Shown: piece by piece, positions 1 through 5,251 of the stretch | How positions within the stretch are numbered: the first letter of the stretch is position 1 | Layout: every line of letters starts with the position of its first letter | Origin: Acidimicrobiaceae bacterium | Lineage (GTDB): Bacteria > Actinomycetota > Acidimicrobiia > Acidimicrobiales > Palsa-688 | Length of the DNA stretch: 5,979 nt | Assembly: GCA_030838025.1 (NCBI GenBank) | Contig: JAUTXM010000340.1 | Location: 1-5,979, forward strand | Direction: 5' to 3' | Notes under the pieces: generated by a model | The model's database searches: none | Told to the model about the DNA's origin: nothing | The model's input: only the letters and a program-made list of their open reading frames with translations | Translations under genes and position numbers: made by a program

Positions 1-39
1 AAGGTGCGCTTCCGTCAGAGGCAACCGCCGTCACCTGCA

Positions 40-59
40 CTTTGACAACTGAATAGTTG
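40..59 (+). promoter_or_regulatory. boxA-like motif with a small inverted repeat
   Basis: The string CTTTGACAACTGAATAGT resembles, from memory, the boxA antitermination segment of actinobacterial rRNA leaders and spacers (consensus near TTTGAGAACTCAATAG). It contains a perfect 5-bp inverted repeat, CAACT (46-50) and AGTTG (55-59), around GAAT. No rRNA gene lies in the window, so an antitermination role is not supported by context. It could equally be a protein-binding site or chance. Confidence 0.2.
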
Positions 60-412
60 GGCCCGGGCTCGCGGCGTTCATGCGGGGAGGGCCGGAAGGT
101 CGGCGTTGATGGCCGTCCCGCCGCGGCCCAGCGCGAGCAACGGCCGACAACGCGGGGACACCATCGTTTCTCTCGGTCGACGAGGTGGTGACCATGGCCC
201 AATGCGGGCGGCGGGCGGCAGCGCTACGGGATCCACCGGTCGCGGGACGGCCGGTGGTGTCGTTGTGGCAACCTCCTCATCCGGTCCCTCCTGCGCTGGC
301 TTCGGGGTCACATGCATCGTCCACCAGCAAAACGAAATCCGAGCCCGAGAACCGTCCTTCGTCGCGAAGAGCCAGAAAACCCATGCCTGCTCGACCAAAG
401 GTGGATCGCGGA

Positions 413-452
413 CAGGGGACCCGCCACGGCAATGATCCGTTTGGTGCCCCTG
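413..452 (+). other. Imperfect hairpin upstream of the leader ORF
   Basis: CAGGGG (413-418) pairs perfectly with CCCCTG (447-452). Between them, CCACGG can pair with CCGTTTGG around the loop CAATGAT if extra T residues are bulged out. The G-rich run serving the following start codons (453-462) begins directly after the right arm. A structure here could influence initiation of the leader ORF or the DUF1906 gene, but pairing is imperfect and GC-rich DNA forms such stems readily. Confidence 0.2.
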
Positions 453-462
453 GGACGGGGGG

Positions 463-507
463 ATGACCATGGTTGACCTCTACGACCTCAACGGGACGCC
501 TCAATGA
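463..507 (+). CDS. Possible 14-codon leader ORF overlapping the DUF1906 start
   Basis: The frame from ATG 463 reads MTMVDLYDLNGTPQ and stops at TGA 505-507; an internal ATG at 469 would give 12 residues. The stop overlaps the ATG of the DUF1906 gene (504-506) in the classic ATGA arrangement. A G-rich run (457-462) lies 6 bases before ATG 469, a plausible ribosome binding site, whereas the DUF1906 start itself has only a weak CGGGA-like sequence. This suggests translational coupling through a short leader, or the remnant tail of a lost upstream gene. Nothing proves that the peptide is made; chance is a real alternative. Confidence 0.3.
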   Translation: MTMVDLYDLNGTPQ

Positions 508-1457
508 CAGTTCTCAGACGAGGTTTCGATGCGTCCAGCACGCCGCCGGACGCACAGAAGGCATTCGAACTTGGCTTTCGGGTTGCCATTCGGTATCTGT
601 CATTTCAACCAAACAGCAAGAATCTGACCGTCCAAGAGGCCACCCGCTACCACAACGCGGGCCTTGATATCGGTCTGAACTGGGAGCAGGGAGCGGGTGA
701 CACCTTGCGGGGCCACGCGGTAGGTGTCGCTCACGCTACCGAGGCCAACCGCCAAGCAGACGTACTCGGCGCCCCAGAGAACGTTTGCATCTACTACTCG
801 ACCGATACAAAGGCGACTGCAGCCGCGATCCGAGACTATTACAAGGGCGCTGGGTCGATCAATCGCAGGCCTGTTGGTGGCTACGGCGGATCGCTCGCCA
901 TGCTTGCCCTACTGGACGAAGGCACGATCAACTATTGGTGGCAAGCAAACGCCGGCGATTGGTCCGGGTTCCAGAGCCCCAACTTCTCCAGTCACCCGCA
1001 AGCGTGCATGCGACAGCTCGTCGATCGACGACTTGGTTCTGGCATCGGCTTTTCGACCCTCCCAACACCTCCAGCCGCTTTTCCGACGCAGGCTCAGCCG
1101 AATAGCTTGATCGATGAGGACGAAATCCTGGCGAAGGACTGCGGATTCTGGCTCTCCCCACTCAATAAAGGAGTGAACCTGATGGCGTTTGGACCCACCG
1201 GCACTCGAATCGACTTGACGGTCACCGGCACTGATGGCCATCCATACATCATCTCCGCCGATTCGCCCGAAGCACTGGCGACAGCCAAGTTCTTCGAGGT
1301 TGGCGGTCCGACCGCTCTTGTCACCGAGATCCTGAAAGAGGGCTGGACTGCTGACGGGTCGAAGTACGTGATTCTGGCGAAGGGGACCGACGGACACGTC
1401 TGGGTCAATGTCAATAGGGGAAACTGGTTTCAGATCCAAGCCGGAATCGTGGAATAG
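504..1457 (+). CDS. DUF1906 (Rv2525c-like) glycoside-hydrolase-like protein with C-terminal propeller-like repeats
   Basis: This 317-residue protein begins directly with the DUF1906 domain (about residues 6-175). Visible family features are GFDAS (7-11), RYLSF (30-34), the aGLdIgLNWEQ strand (52-62), IYYSTD (96-101), GGYGGS (125-130), the WWQ strand (145-147) and RQL near the domain end (170-172). The family has a TIM-barrel, glycoside-hydrolase-like fold and is thought to act on peptidoglycan or cell-wall sugar; D9, E61 and D101 are the acidic residues to inspect. A Pro-rich linker (185-200) leads to a beta-rich tail with two GTDGH repeats (242-246, 294-298) about 52 residues apart, like blades of PLL/tectonin-type propellers, but only two are present. 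ATG 504 is the only start after an in-frame stop at 474-476. No signal peptide or Tat motif is seen, unlike Rv2525c, so export is unclear; a phage-derived or lysis-released enzyme is possible. In a hand count of 36 early codons about 58% end in G or C, well below the genes to the right, suggesting transfer. Confidence 0.85.
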   Translation: MTVLRRGFDASSTPPDAQKAFELGFRVAIRYLSFQPNSKNLTVQEATRYHNAGLDIGLNWEQGAGDTLRGHAVGVAHATEANRQADVLGAPENVCIYYSTDTKATAAAIRDYYKGAGSINRRPVGGYGGSLAMLALLDEGTINYWWQANAGDWSGFQSPNFSSHPQACMRQLVDRRLGSGIGFSTLPTPPAAFPTQAQPNSLIDEDEILAKDCGFWLSPLNKGVNLMAFGPTGTRIDLTVTGTDGHPYIISADSPEALATAKFFEVGGPTALVTEILKEGWTADGSKYVILAKGTDGHVWVNVNRGNWFQIQAGIVE

Positions 1458-1462
1458 GCCCG

Positions 1463-1825
1463 TCAGCCGTCCTCCCGGCGACGACGTAGCAGCGCCGACA
1501 CCCGCTGGCGCGAGACCCCGAACCGCTCCGCGATCGCGGCGATGGTGGCGCCATTCGCGTGAAGACCGCGCGCCACCGTGCGCCGGATCGCACCGCTGGC
1601 TCGGGTGATCCCCCTCAGGACCCTCGACGTCAACTCCATCGTGCCGGGAGAGGACTCGTGCGAGAGGATGTCCTCCCAGGAACGGCCCTTCGCTCGGCTG
1701 GCACGAATGGCTCGTAACCGACGAGCGAGAAGGCGCTCGTCTCGGGCGCTGTCATCGACGTCGGCGGCCAAGCCGTCCAACACCTTGAGTTCCGCGTCGT
1801 CCAAGGCAGTCACGGTGAGGGGCAC
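1463..1825 (-). CDS. Small helix-turn-helix DNA-binding protein
   Basis: The 120-residue product ends in a clear helix-turn-helix (residues about 92-114): ATIAAIAERFGVSRQRVSAL, with the FGVSRQRVS recognition-helix pattern of actinobacterial regulators. The N-terminal part is acidic then Arg-rich (DERLLARRLRAIR, 29-41). The middle GRSWEDIL segment and the GAIRRTVARGL helix match, from memory, a common unnamed actinobacterial family. No ligand-binding or enzymatic domain is present, so it is probably a small transcriptional regulator. The start is GTG at 1825, supported by GAGAGGAGA 8 bases upstream; an ATG at 1827 lies in another frame and stops after five codons. Its stop lies 5 bp from that of the convergent DUF1906 gene. 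It is divergent from the RsbW-like gene, so it could act on the shared intergenic region. Target and effector cannot be read from the sequence. Confidence 0.82.
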   Translation of the reverse strand: MPLTVTALDDAELKVLDGLAADVDDSARDERLLARRLRAIRASRAKGRSWEDILSHESSPGTMELTSRVLRGITRASGAIRRTVARGLHANGATIAAIAERFGVSRQRVSALLRRRREDG

Positions 1826-1833
1826 ATCGCGCG

Positions 1834-1842
1834 TCTCCTCTC
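1834..1842 (-). promoter_or_regulatory. Ribosome binding site deciding the GTG start of the HTH gene
   Basis: On the minus strand this reads GAGAGGAGA, a strong Shine-Dalgarno match, and lies 8 bases before GTG 1825. It fixes the start of the small helix-turn-helix gene, which has no in-frame ATG at this end. Confidence 0.7.
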
Positions 1843-1864
1843 GCTCGGCGGATGTCGTTGACAG

Positions 1865-1890
1865 GTTTGGGCCCGGAACGCCTCGGATAA
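1865..1890 (+). promoter_or_regulatory. Possible SigB/SigF-type promoter upstream of the RsbW-like gene
   Basis: GTTTGG (1865-1870) is followed after 14 bases by GGATAA (1885-1890). This is close to the general-stress sigma consensus of Gram-positive bacteria (GTTT, 14-17 bases, GGGTAT). Such promoters often drive the genes for their own anti-sigma factors, and an RsbW-like gene lies just downstream. The -10 element departs from consensus at two positions, so this is suggestive only. A TTGACA at 1858-1863 overlaps the region but has no housekeeping -10 at a normal distance. Confidence 0.35.
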
Positions 1891-1939
1891 GTTCTTCCCC
1901 GCAACAGGGGGTTGCACAAACGAGGCAGGAGCACCGGCA

Positions 1940-1981
1940 GTGACCGTTCTGTACCCATTTCGCGATCCGCTCGGTCGTTAG
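1940..1981 (+). CDS. Possible 13-codon ORF before the RsbW-like gene
   Basis: GTG 1940 is preceded by AGGAG (1927-1931) at an 8-base spacing, the best ribosome binding site on the plus strand of this region. It reads MTVLYPFRDPLGR and stops at TAG 1979-1981, five bases before the GTG 1987 proposed for the RsbW-like protein, which has no clear binding site of its own. Either a short leader couples translation to the main gene, or these codons are the true N-terminus separated from it by a frameshift (natural or a sequencing error). The peptide has no recognisable homologue. Confidence 0.3.
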   Translation: MTVLYPFRDPLGR

Positions 1982-1986
1982 TTTCG

Positions 1987-2403
1987 GTGCGTTGGCGAGG
2001 GACCTTCGCGCCCGACGCCGGCAATGTTCAGCGCGCTCGATCGCTTGTGATCCAAGCCATCCAGGACGCTGGTTTGTCGATCCCTGTGGTTGGCGACGTC
2101 CTGCTCGTGCTCGACGAGCTCGCGGGCAACGCGGTGCGCCACGCTCGCACCGACTTCACGGCCTCGGTCACCATCGCTGACGGGCTCGTTCGAGTCGAGG
2201 TATTCGATCGGGATACGTGCCCTCCCGCGCTTCTGGGCTTCGACGAGGAGTCCACCAGCGGCCGAGGATTGCACCTCGTCGCTTCCATCGCGACCGGTTG
2301 GGGGTGGCACACCGCCGAGGACGACACCGGCATGCCCGGGAAACTGGTATGGGCCGAACTCAGCACCGACCGACCCGACCGACCCGACCGCAGCAGCCCC
2401 TAA
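1987..2403 (+). CDS. RsbW/SpoIIAB-type ATP-binding anti-sigma-like protein (HATPase_c_2)
   Basis: The product is about 138 residues, the usual size of the single-domain GHKL ATPase/serine kinase family that includes RsbW and SpoIIAB. The N-box is LVLDELAGNAVRHA (residues 40-53) with Glu44 and Asn48. The G1-like segment VEVFDRD carries Asp74 and Asp76, and the glycine motif STSGRGLHLV (about 89-98) forms the ATP lid. GKLVWAEL is the closing beta strand. Members bind sigma factors or phosphorylate anti-anti-sigma partners; others in Actinobacteria have unknown partners, and no partner gene is visible here. The start is uncertain: GTG 1987 fits the domain start, while TTG 1912 would add 25 residues of unstructured sequence with a G-run directly abutting it and no spacer. 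The C-terminus ends in a DRPDRPDR repeat encoded by tandem CGACCGACC units. It is divergent from the helix-turn-helix gene. Confidence 0.85.
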   Translation: MRWRGTFAPDAGNVQRARSLVIQAIQDAGLSIPVVGDVLLVLDELAGNAVRHARTDFTASVTIADGLVRVEVFDRDTCPPALLGFDEESTSGRGLHLVASIATGWGWHTAEDDTGMPGKLVWAELSTDRPDRPDRSSP

Positions 2404-2410
2404 TCGGCAT

Positions 2411-2511
2411 CGACGCGGCACCCGCCCGCCGCACCACCGCACCACCGCACGCGCCCGCACCACCGCACCGCCGCACGCGCCCGCCGCATCGCCCCACGCC
2501 CCACGCGCCCG
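2411..2511 (+). other. C-rich, T-poor spacer, possible Rho-utilisation region
   Basis: These 101 bases just after the RsbW-like stop contain a single T (2489) and are dominated by C with some A and G. The open frames crossing it translate to repetitive His/Pro/Arg/Ala and are not credible proteins. A C-rich transcript directly after a stop codon, with no hairpin and T-tract, would suit Rho-dependent termination; this is inference from composition only. Confidence 0.3.
2432..2483 (+). repeat. 26-bp tandem repeat, two copies, one mismatch
   Basis: Copy 1 is 2432-2457 and copy 2 is 2458-2483. They are directly adjacent and differ only at A2444 versus G2470. Each copy starts CACCACCGCACC and ends CGCACGCGCCCG. 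A degenerate third copy follows to about 2511, where the ending ACGCGCCCG recurs. Each unit also has an internal CGCACCAC sub-repeat. There are no spacers between copies, so this is not a CRISPR. It looks like a minisatellite generated by replication slippage. Confidence 0.75.
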
Positions 2512-2525
2512 TACCCTCCGCCAGC

Positions 2526-2542
2526 CGCACAAGTCGCACAAG
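2526..2542 (+). repeat. Short direct repeat CGCACAAG, twice
   Basis: CGCACAAG occurs at 2526-2533 and again at 2535-2542, separated by one T, giving a 9-bp period. It lies in the same spacer as the 26-bp repeats. It might be a binding site for a regulator of the operon starting at 2651, or slippage-derived. Confidence 0.4.
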
Positions 2543-2650
2543 CCGAGGGTCCGATCCCACCGGCGCGGCGGTCCATTCCGGGGGGCGAGAACCGCCCTCG
2601 GCACCATCGCTCGCGGGGCACGGGGCGAATAGGGCGCCACCTCTGACAGT

Positions 2651-3727
2651 ATGCGCCCTGTGGATACTCGGGACCTCGGCCGCGGGCAGCTCCGCGAACC
2701 GACATGGGCCCAGCAACTCCACGGCCTCTATCTCGACACTCCGGCCATGCGAAGGCAACGCCGGCAACGGCAGTTTCGCCGCCGTCGCGCCGGCGCGGTC
2801 CTCATCCTCGCCTCCGTAGTCGCCGGGGGCGTGTACCTCGTCGAGGGGATCACCTCGCCCTCGCGCCCAGCCGGATCGGTGTCAAGAACCACCGCCAAAC
2901 AACGATCGGCATCGGTCGTCCCCACCAGCGCCCTGCCCGCGGCCCTCAGCGAACCGGGGGGTGGCCGGACGTTGCTGCCCAATCGTCGAATCGTCGCCTT
3001 CTACGGCGCGGCCGGGATCCCCCGGCTAGGAATCCTCGGTACCAACGGGCCCGAACAACTGTGGCCCCAGCTCGCCACCCAGGCGGCGGCGTATGACCAG
3101 CCGACCGCCCCGGTACTGCCGGCCTACGAGCTCATCGCGTTCGTGACCAACGCGGCGCCGGGGTCCGACCACAGCTACGCCTCCCGCGTGTCCGACGACA
3201 CCGTCGAGACCTACCTGCGCACCGTGCGGGCGCACCACGGCCTGCTGATCCTGGACATCCAGCCCGGTCGGGGCGACTTCCTGGCCGACGCCCAGACGCT
3301 GGCCCGCTGGCTCGGCGAACCCGACGTGGGGCTGGCGCTGGACCCGGAATGGAAGCTCGACGCGGCGCAACTGCCTTCCAAGCAGATCGGCCACACGACT
3401 GCGGCGGCCGTGAATGCGGTGTCGAGCTGGCTGGCCCAACTGGTGGCGTCGAAGAACCTCCCGCAGAAGCTGCTCCTCATCCACCAGTTCACCGACGACA
3501 TGGTGACCGACAAGGCTTCCGTCCAGGCTGCCGCGGGGCTGGCGATGGTGTTCAACATGGACGGCTTCGGTGGCCCCGAGGTAAAGGCGGTGCGGTATCA
3601 GGCGCTGGCCTCGGACCCTCGCTTCGCCCTCGGATTCAAGGTCTTCTACAAACAGGACAAGAATCCCTATTCCCCGGCCGATCTCCTCGCGCTCACCCCC
3701 GCACCCAACGTGATCGAATACCAATGA
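2651..3727 (+). CDS. Membrane-anchored extracytoplasmic protein of an unnamed, probably barrel-fold family
   Basis: The 358-residue protein has a short cytoplasmic N-terminus with an Arg-rich stretch (34-46), one membrane helix (about 47-66) and a low-complexity linker (about 68-110), so the main domain should lie outside the membrane. That domain (112-358) has regularly spaced hydrophobic strands ending in polar motifs: IVAFYGAAGIPRLGILG (114-130), YELIAFVT (159-166), LLILDIQPGRGDF (198-210), VGLALDPEWKL (226-236), KLLLIHQFTDDM (273-284), NMDGFGG (302-308), GFKVFYKQD (328-336) and a terminal EYQ. The pattern suggests a TIM-barrel, glycoside-hydrolase-like fold with D202, D231, E233, H278 and D304 as possible active-site residues. 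I recall similar proteins from many bacteria annotated only as hypothetical; no activity can be claimed. ATG 2651 has no clear ribosome binding site; ATG 2747 (residue 33) is a shorter alternative that keeps the membrane helix. A lipoprotein gene follows on the same strand, probably in one operon. Confidence 0.85.
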   Translation: MRPVDTRDLGRGQLREPTWAQQLHGLYLDTPAMRRQRRQRQFRRRRAGAVLILASVVAGGVYLVEGITSPSRPAGSVSRTTAKQRSASVVPTSALPAALSEPGGGRTLLPNRRIVAFYGAAGIPRLGILGTNGPEQLWPQLATQAAAYDQPTAPVLPAYELIAFVTNAAPGSDHSYASRVSDDTVETYLRTVRAHHGLLILDIQPGRGDFLADAQTLARWLGEPDVGLALDPEWKLDAAQLPSKQIGHTTAAAVNAVSSWLAQLVASKNLPQKLLLIHQFTDDMVTDKASVQAAAGLAMVFNMDGFGGPEVKAVRYQALASDPRFALGFKVFYKQDKNPYSPADLLALTPAPNVIEYQ

Positions 3728-3781
3728 GTGGGCACCGGGAAACGGGCCACGTCCCGACCCCCTGACCATCAGGCGTCGACG

Positions 3782-5161
3782 GTGAAGCATGCCTGGCGGC
3801 GCGTCGCCGCAGTGATCCTCCTGGTCGCCTCCCTGGCGGCCGGCTGCTCGTCGCACCAGTCCTCGTCGACGACGGGACGGACCACTGCCCTCGGCCCCGC
3901 CCCGGCGGCCGCCAACTGGTTGACCTACCAGCACGACGCGGCCCGCAGCGGTGCCGCCGACGACCTCCGAGCATTCGGCGCGGGCGCCACGGCGGCATGG
4001 ACCAGCGACGACCTCGACGGCAACCTGTACGCGCAGCCGCTGGTGGTCGGCGACGCGGTGATCGCGGCCACCGAGGGTGACTCCGTGTACTCGCTCGACG
4101 CCCACACCGGAAAGGTTCGTTGGCGGACCCCGCTGGGCGACCCCGTCGATGGATCCACGCTGCCGTGCGGCAACATCAACCCCTCCGGCATCACCAGCAC
4201 CCCGGTCGTCGATCTGGCCACGTCCACGATCTATGTCGCCGGTTTCTTCCGTGACGGCCCCCACCACGACCTGATCGCCCTCGACCTGGCAACTGGCATG
4301 CCGCGGTGGCGGCGAGCCGTCGACGCCCCAGGCCTCGACCCTCGGGTGGAGCAGCAACGGGGAGCGCTCAGCCTGAGCGGCGGACAGGTGTTGGTCCCCT
4401 ACGGCGGACTCGCGGGTGACTGCGGCCAGTACAAAGGGGCGTTGGTGTCGGTGCCGTCCACCGGTGCCGGCCCGCAACGCTCCTACGTGGTCGGCGCCCA
4501 GCGGGAGGCCGGCATCTGGAACCCGGGCGGCGAAACCGTGGACCCCTCCGGTGATGTCTTCGTGGCGACGGGTAACGGGAGTTCGACGACTGGCTTCGAT
4601 TTCGGCGATGCCGTGATTCGGCTCGGGCCCGACCTCGCGGTACGGGACTATTTCGCAGCCGATAATTTTTCCCAGCTCAATATGACCGACACCGATCTGG
4701 GCTCCATGACCCCGGTGCTGCTGCCGGGCGGCGGGGTGTTGGTGGCGGGGAAGGACGGCATCGCCCGGCTGCTGAACCAGGCCGATCTGGGCCATGTCTC
4801 GCCGCCGCGCGCCGCGCTCCAGTCGTGCTCGGGGGTCTACGGCGCCGCCGCGGTGGTCGGTGACACCGTCTACCTCCCCTGCAACGACAGCCTGGTGGCG
4901 CTGCGGGCGGGCGACGCCACGCTGGCGGCGCGCTGGCGGGCGCCGGGCGGTACCGGTCCACCGATCGTTGCCTACGGCCACCTGTGGGCGATCAGCCTCG
5001 ACGGCCAGCTGCGGCAGTTCAACCCCGACAACGGGCAGGTCGACTACCGGCGCGACCTCGGTCCGTCGGTGACCCGCTTCGCGGCCCCATCGGCGGGCGC
5101 GGGCGTGGTGCTCGTTCCCACCGGGAGCCACTTGAGCGCCTTTTCCCCCGGTCGGGCGTAG
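3782..5161 (+). CDS. PQQ-type beta-propeller lipoprotein
   Basis: From GTG 3782 the product is 459 residues with a textbook lipoprotein signal: MKHAWRR, a hydrophobic core, and the lipobox LAAGC with the lipidated Cys22. It should be exported by Sec and anchored on the outer face of the membrane. The mature part begins with the WLTYQHDAARSG motif typical of PQQ/BamB-like propellers and carries repeated blade signatures, for example DSVYSLDAHTGKVRWRT, LIALDLATGMPRWRR, SLVALRAGDATLAARW and LRQFNPDNGQ. Propellers of this type act as scaffolds or, in some dehydrogenases, bind PQQ; catalytic residues for a dehydrogenase are not evident, so a binding role is more likely. A GTG at 3728 is in frame but would put 18 polar residues before the signal peptide. 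A weak AGG lies 8 bases before 3782. The 54-bp gap after the upstream gene supports an operon. About 89% of 36 hand-counted codons end in G or C. Confidence 0.9.
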   Translation: MKHAWRRVAAVILLVASLAAGCSSHQSSSTTGRTTALGPAPAAANWLTYQHDAARSGAADDLRAFGAGATAAWTSDDLDGNLYAQPLVVGDAVIAATEGDSVYSLDAHTGKVRWRTPLGDPVDGSTLPCGNINPSGITSTPVVDLATSTIYVAGFFRDGPHHDLIALDLATGMPRWRRAVDAPGLDPRVEQQRGALSLSGGQVLVPYGGLAGDCGQYKGALVSVPSTGAGPQRSYVVGAQREAGIWNPGGETVDPSGDVFVATGNGSSTTGFDFGDAVIRLGPDLAVRDYFAADNFSQLNMTDTDLGSMTPVLLPGGGVLVAGKDGIARLLNQADLGHVSPPRAALQSCSGVYGAAAVVGDTVYLPCNDSLVALRAGDATLAARWRAPGGTGPPIVAYGHLWAISLDGQLRQFNPDNGQVDYRRDLGPSVTRFAAPSAGAGVVLVPTGSHLSAFSPGRA

Positions 5162-5182
5162 AGGCACGATCTGGGGAAAAGG
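5139..5182 (+). terminator. 10-bp perfect inverted repeat across the lipoprotein stop codon
   Basis: CCTTTTCCCC (5139-5148) is perfectly complementary to GGGGAAAAGG (5173-5182), with a 24-base loop that contains the TAG stop at 5159-5161. No T-tract follows on either strand, so it is not a classical intrinsic terminator. It may help end transcription or stabilise the mRNA, or be an operator-like palindrome. Confidence 0.45.
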
Positions 5183-5188
5183 GAGCGT

Positions 5189-5251
5189 GGCGCGCCGGAC
5201 CTCGGGTGGGACCGATGGGGCTCCGTGCGACCACGCCGAGGTCGACGCGCC
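5189..5251. terminator. Large hairpin between convergent genes, likely bidirectional terminator
   Basis: GACCTCGGGTGG (5198-5209) pairs with CCACGCCGAGGTC (5231-5243), 12 base pairs with a single bulged G5235. After a small internal loop, GGCGCG (5189-5194) pairs with CGCGCC (5246-5251), giving 18 pairs in all around a 21-base loop. It lies in the gap between the lipoprotein gene and the minus-strand DUF4118 gene, and ends one base before the latter's stop codon. Position and symmetry suit a terminator for both, although no T-tract is present, as is common in GC-rich Actinobacteria. Confidence 0.55.

Larger units (their letters stand above)
1..503. other. Region without a supported gene, upstream of the DUF1906 gene
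   Basis: No reading frame here gives a protein with recognisable family features. The open frames on both strands translate to Pro/Arg/Gly/Ser-rich, low-complexity sequence, as expected from out-of-frame GC-rich DNA. The stretch contains a small inverted repeat near the left end (46-59), a 5-bp perfect hairpin CTTCG-TCG-CGAAG (357-369), an imperfect hairpin (413-452) and a short leader-like ORF (463-507). It may also hold the promoter of the DUF1906 gene, but I see no convincing -35/-10 pair. The first bases may be the end or flank of a gene outside the window. Confidence 0.6.

Noticed and set aside
42..70. TTGACA at 42-47 as a housekeeping promoter -35
   Set aside because: The sequence about 17 bases downstream (GGGCTC) is not a -10 element, and no gene starts nearby.
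78..470. Open frames on both strands in the left 500 bases
   Set aside because: Their products are Pro/Arg/Ser/Gly-rich with no family motif, several frames overlap each other, and none has a convincing ribosome binding site.
909..1439. A 176-codon minus-strand frame inside the DUF1906 gene
   Set aside because: It is antisense to a clear family match and shows no domain features of its own.
1858..1890. TTGACA at 1858-1863 as a housekeeping promoter -35
   Set aside because: No TANNNT-type -10 lies at 16-19 bases; the nearest candidate (TAAGTT at 1888) is 24 bases away.
1912..1986. TTG 1912 as start of the RsbW-like gene
   Set aside because: It would add 25 polar residues outside the conserved domain, and the only G-rich run abuts the codon with no spacer. 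It remains possible.
2432..2511. Repeat array considered as a CRISPR
   Set aside because: The 26-bp units are directly adjacent with no spacers, few in number and low-complexity; no cas gene is present.
2090..2819. Open frames crossing the C-rich spacer on both strands
   Set aside because: They overlap the RsbW-like gene and the membrane-anchored gene out of frame and translate the repeats as low-complexity His/Pro/Arg or Gly/Arg/Ala sequence.
3728..3781. GTG 3728 as start of the lipoprotein gene
   Set aside because: It places 18 polar residues before an otherwise ideal lipoprotein signal peptide that starts at GTG 3782.
3026..5167. A 713-codon open frame on the minus strand, opposite both envelope genes
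   Set aside because: Its translation is Arg/Gly/Val/His-rich with no domain pattern. The opposite strand carries two well-supported genes in the same phase, whose G/C-ending codons remove stops from the antisense frame.
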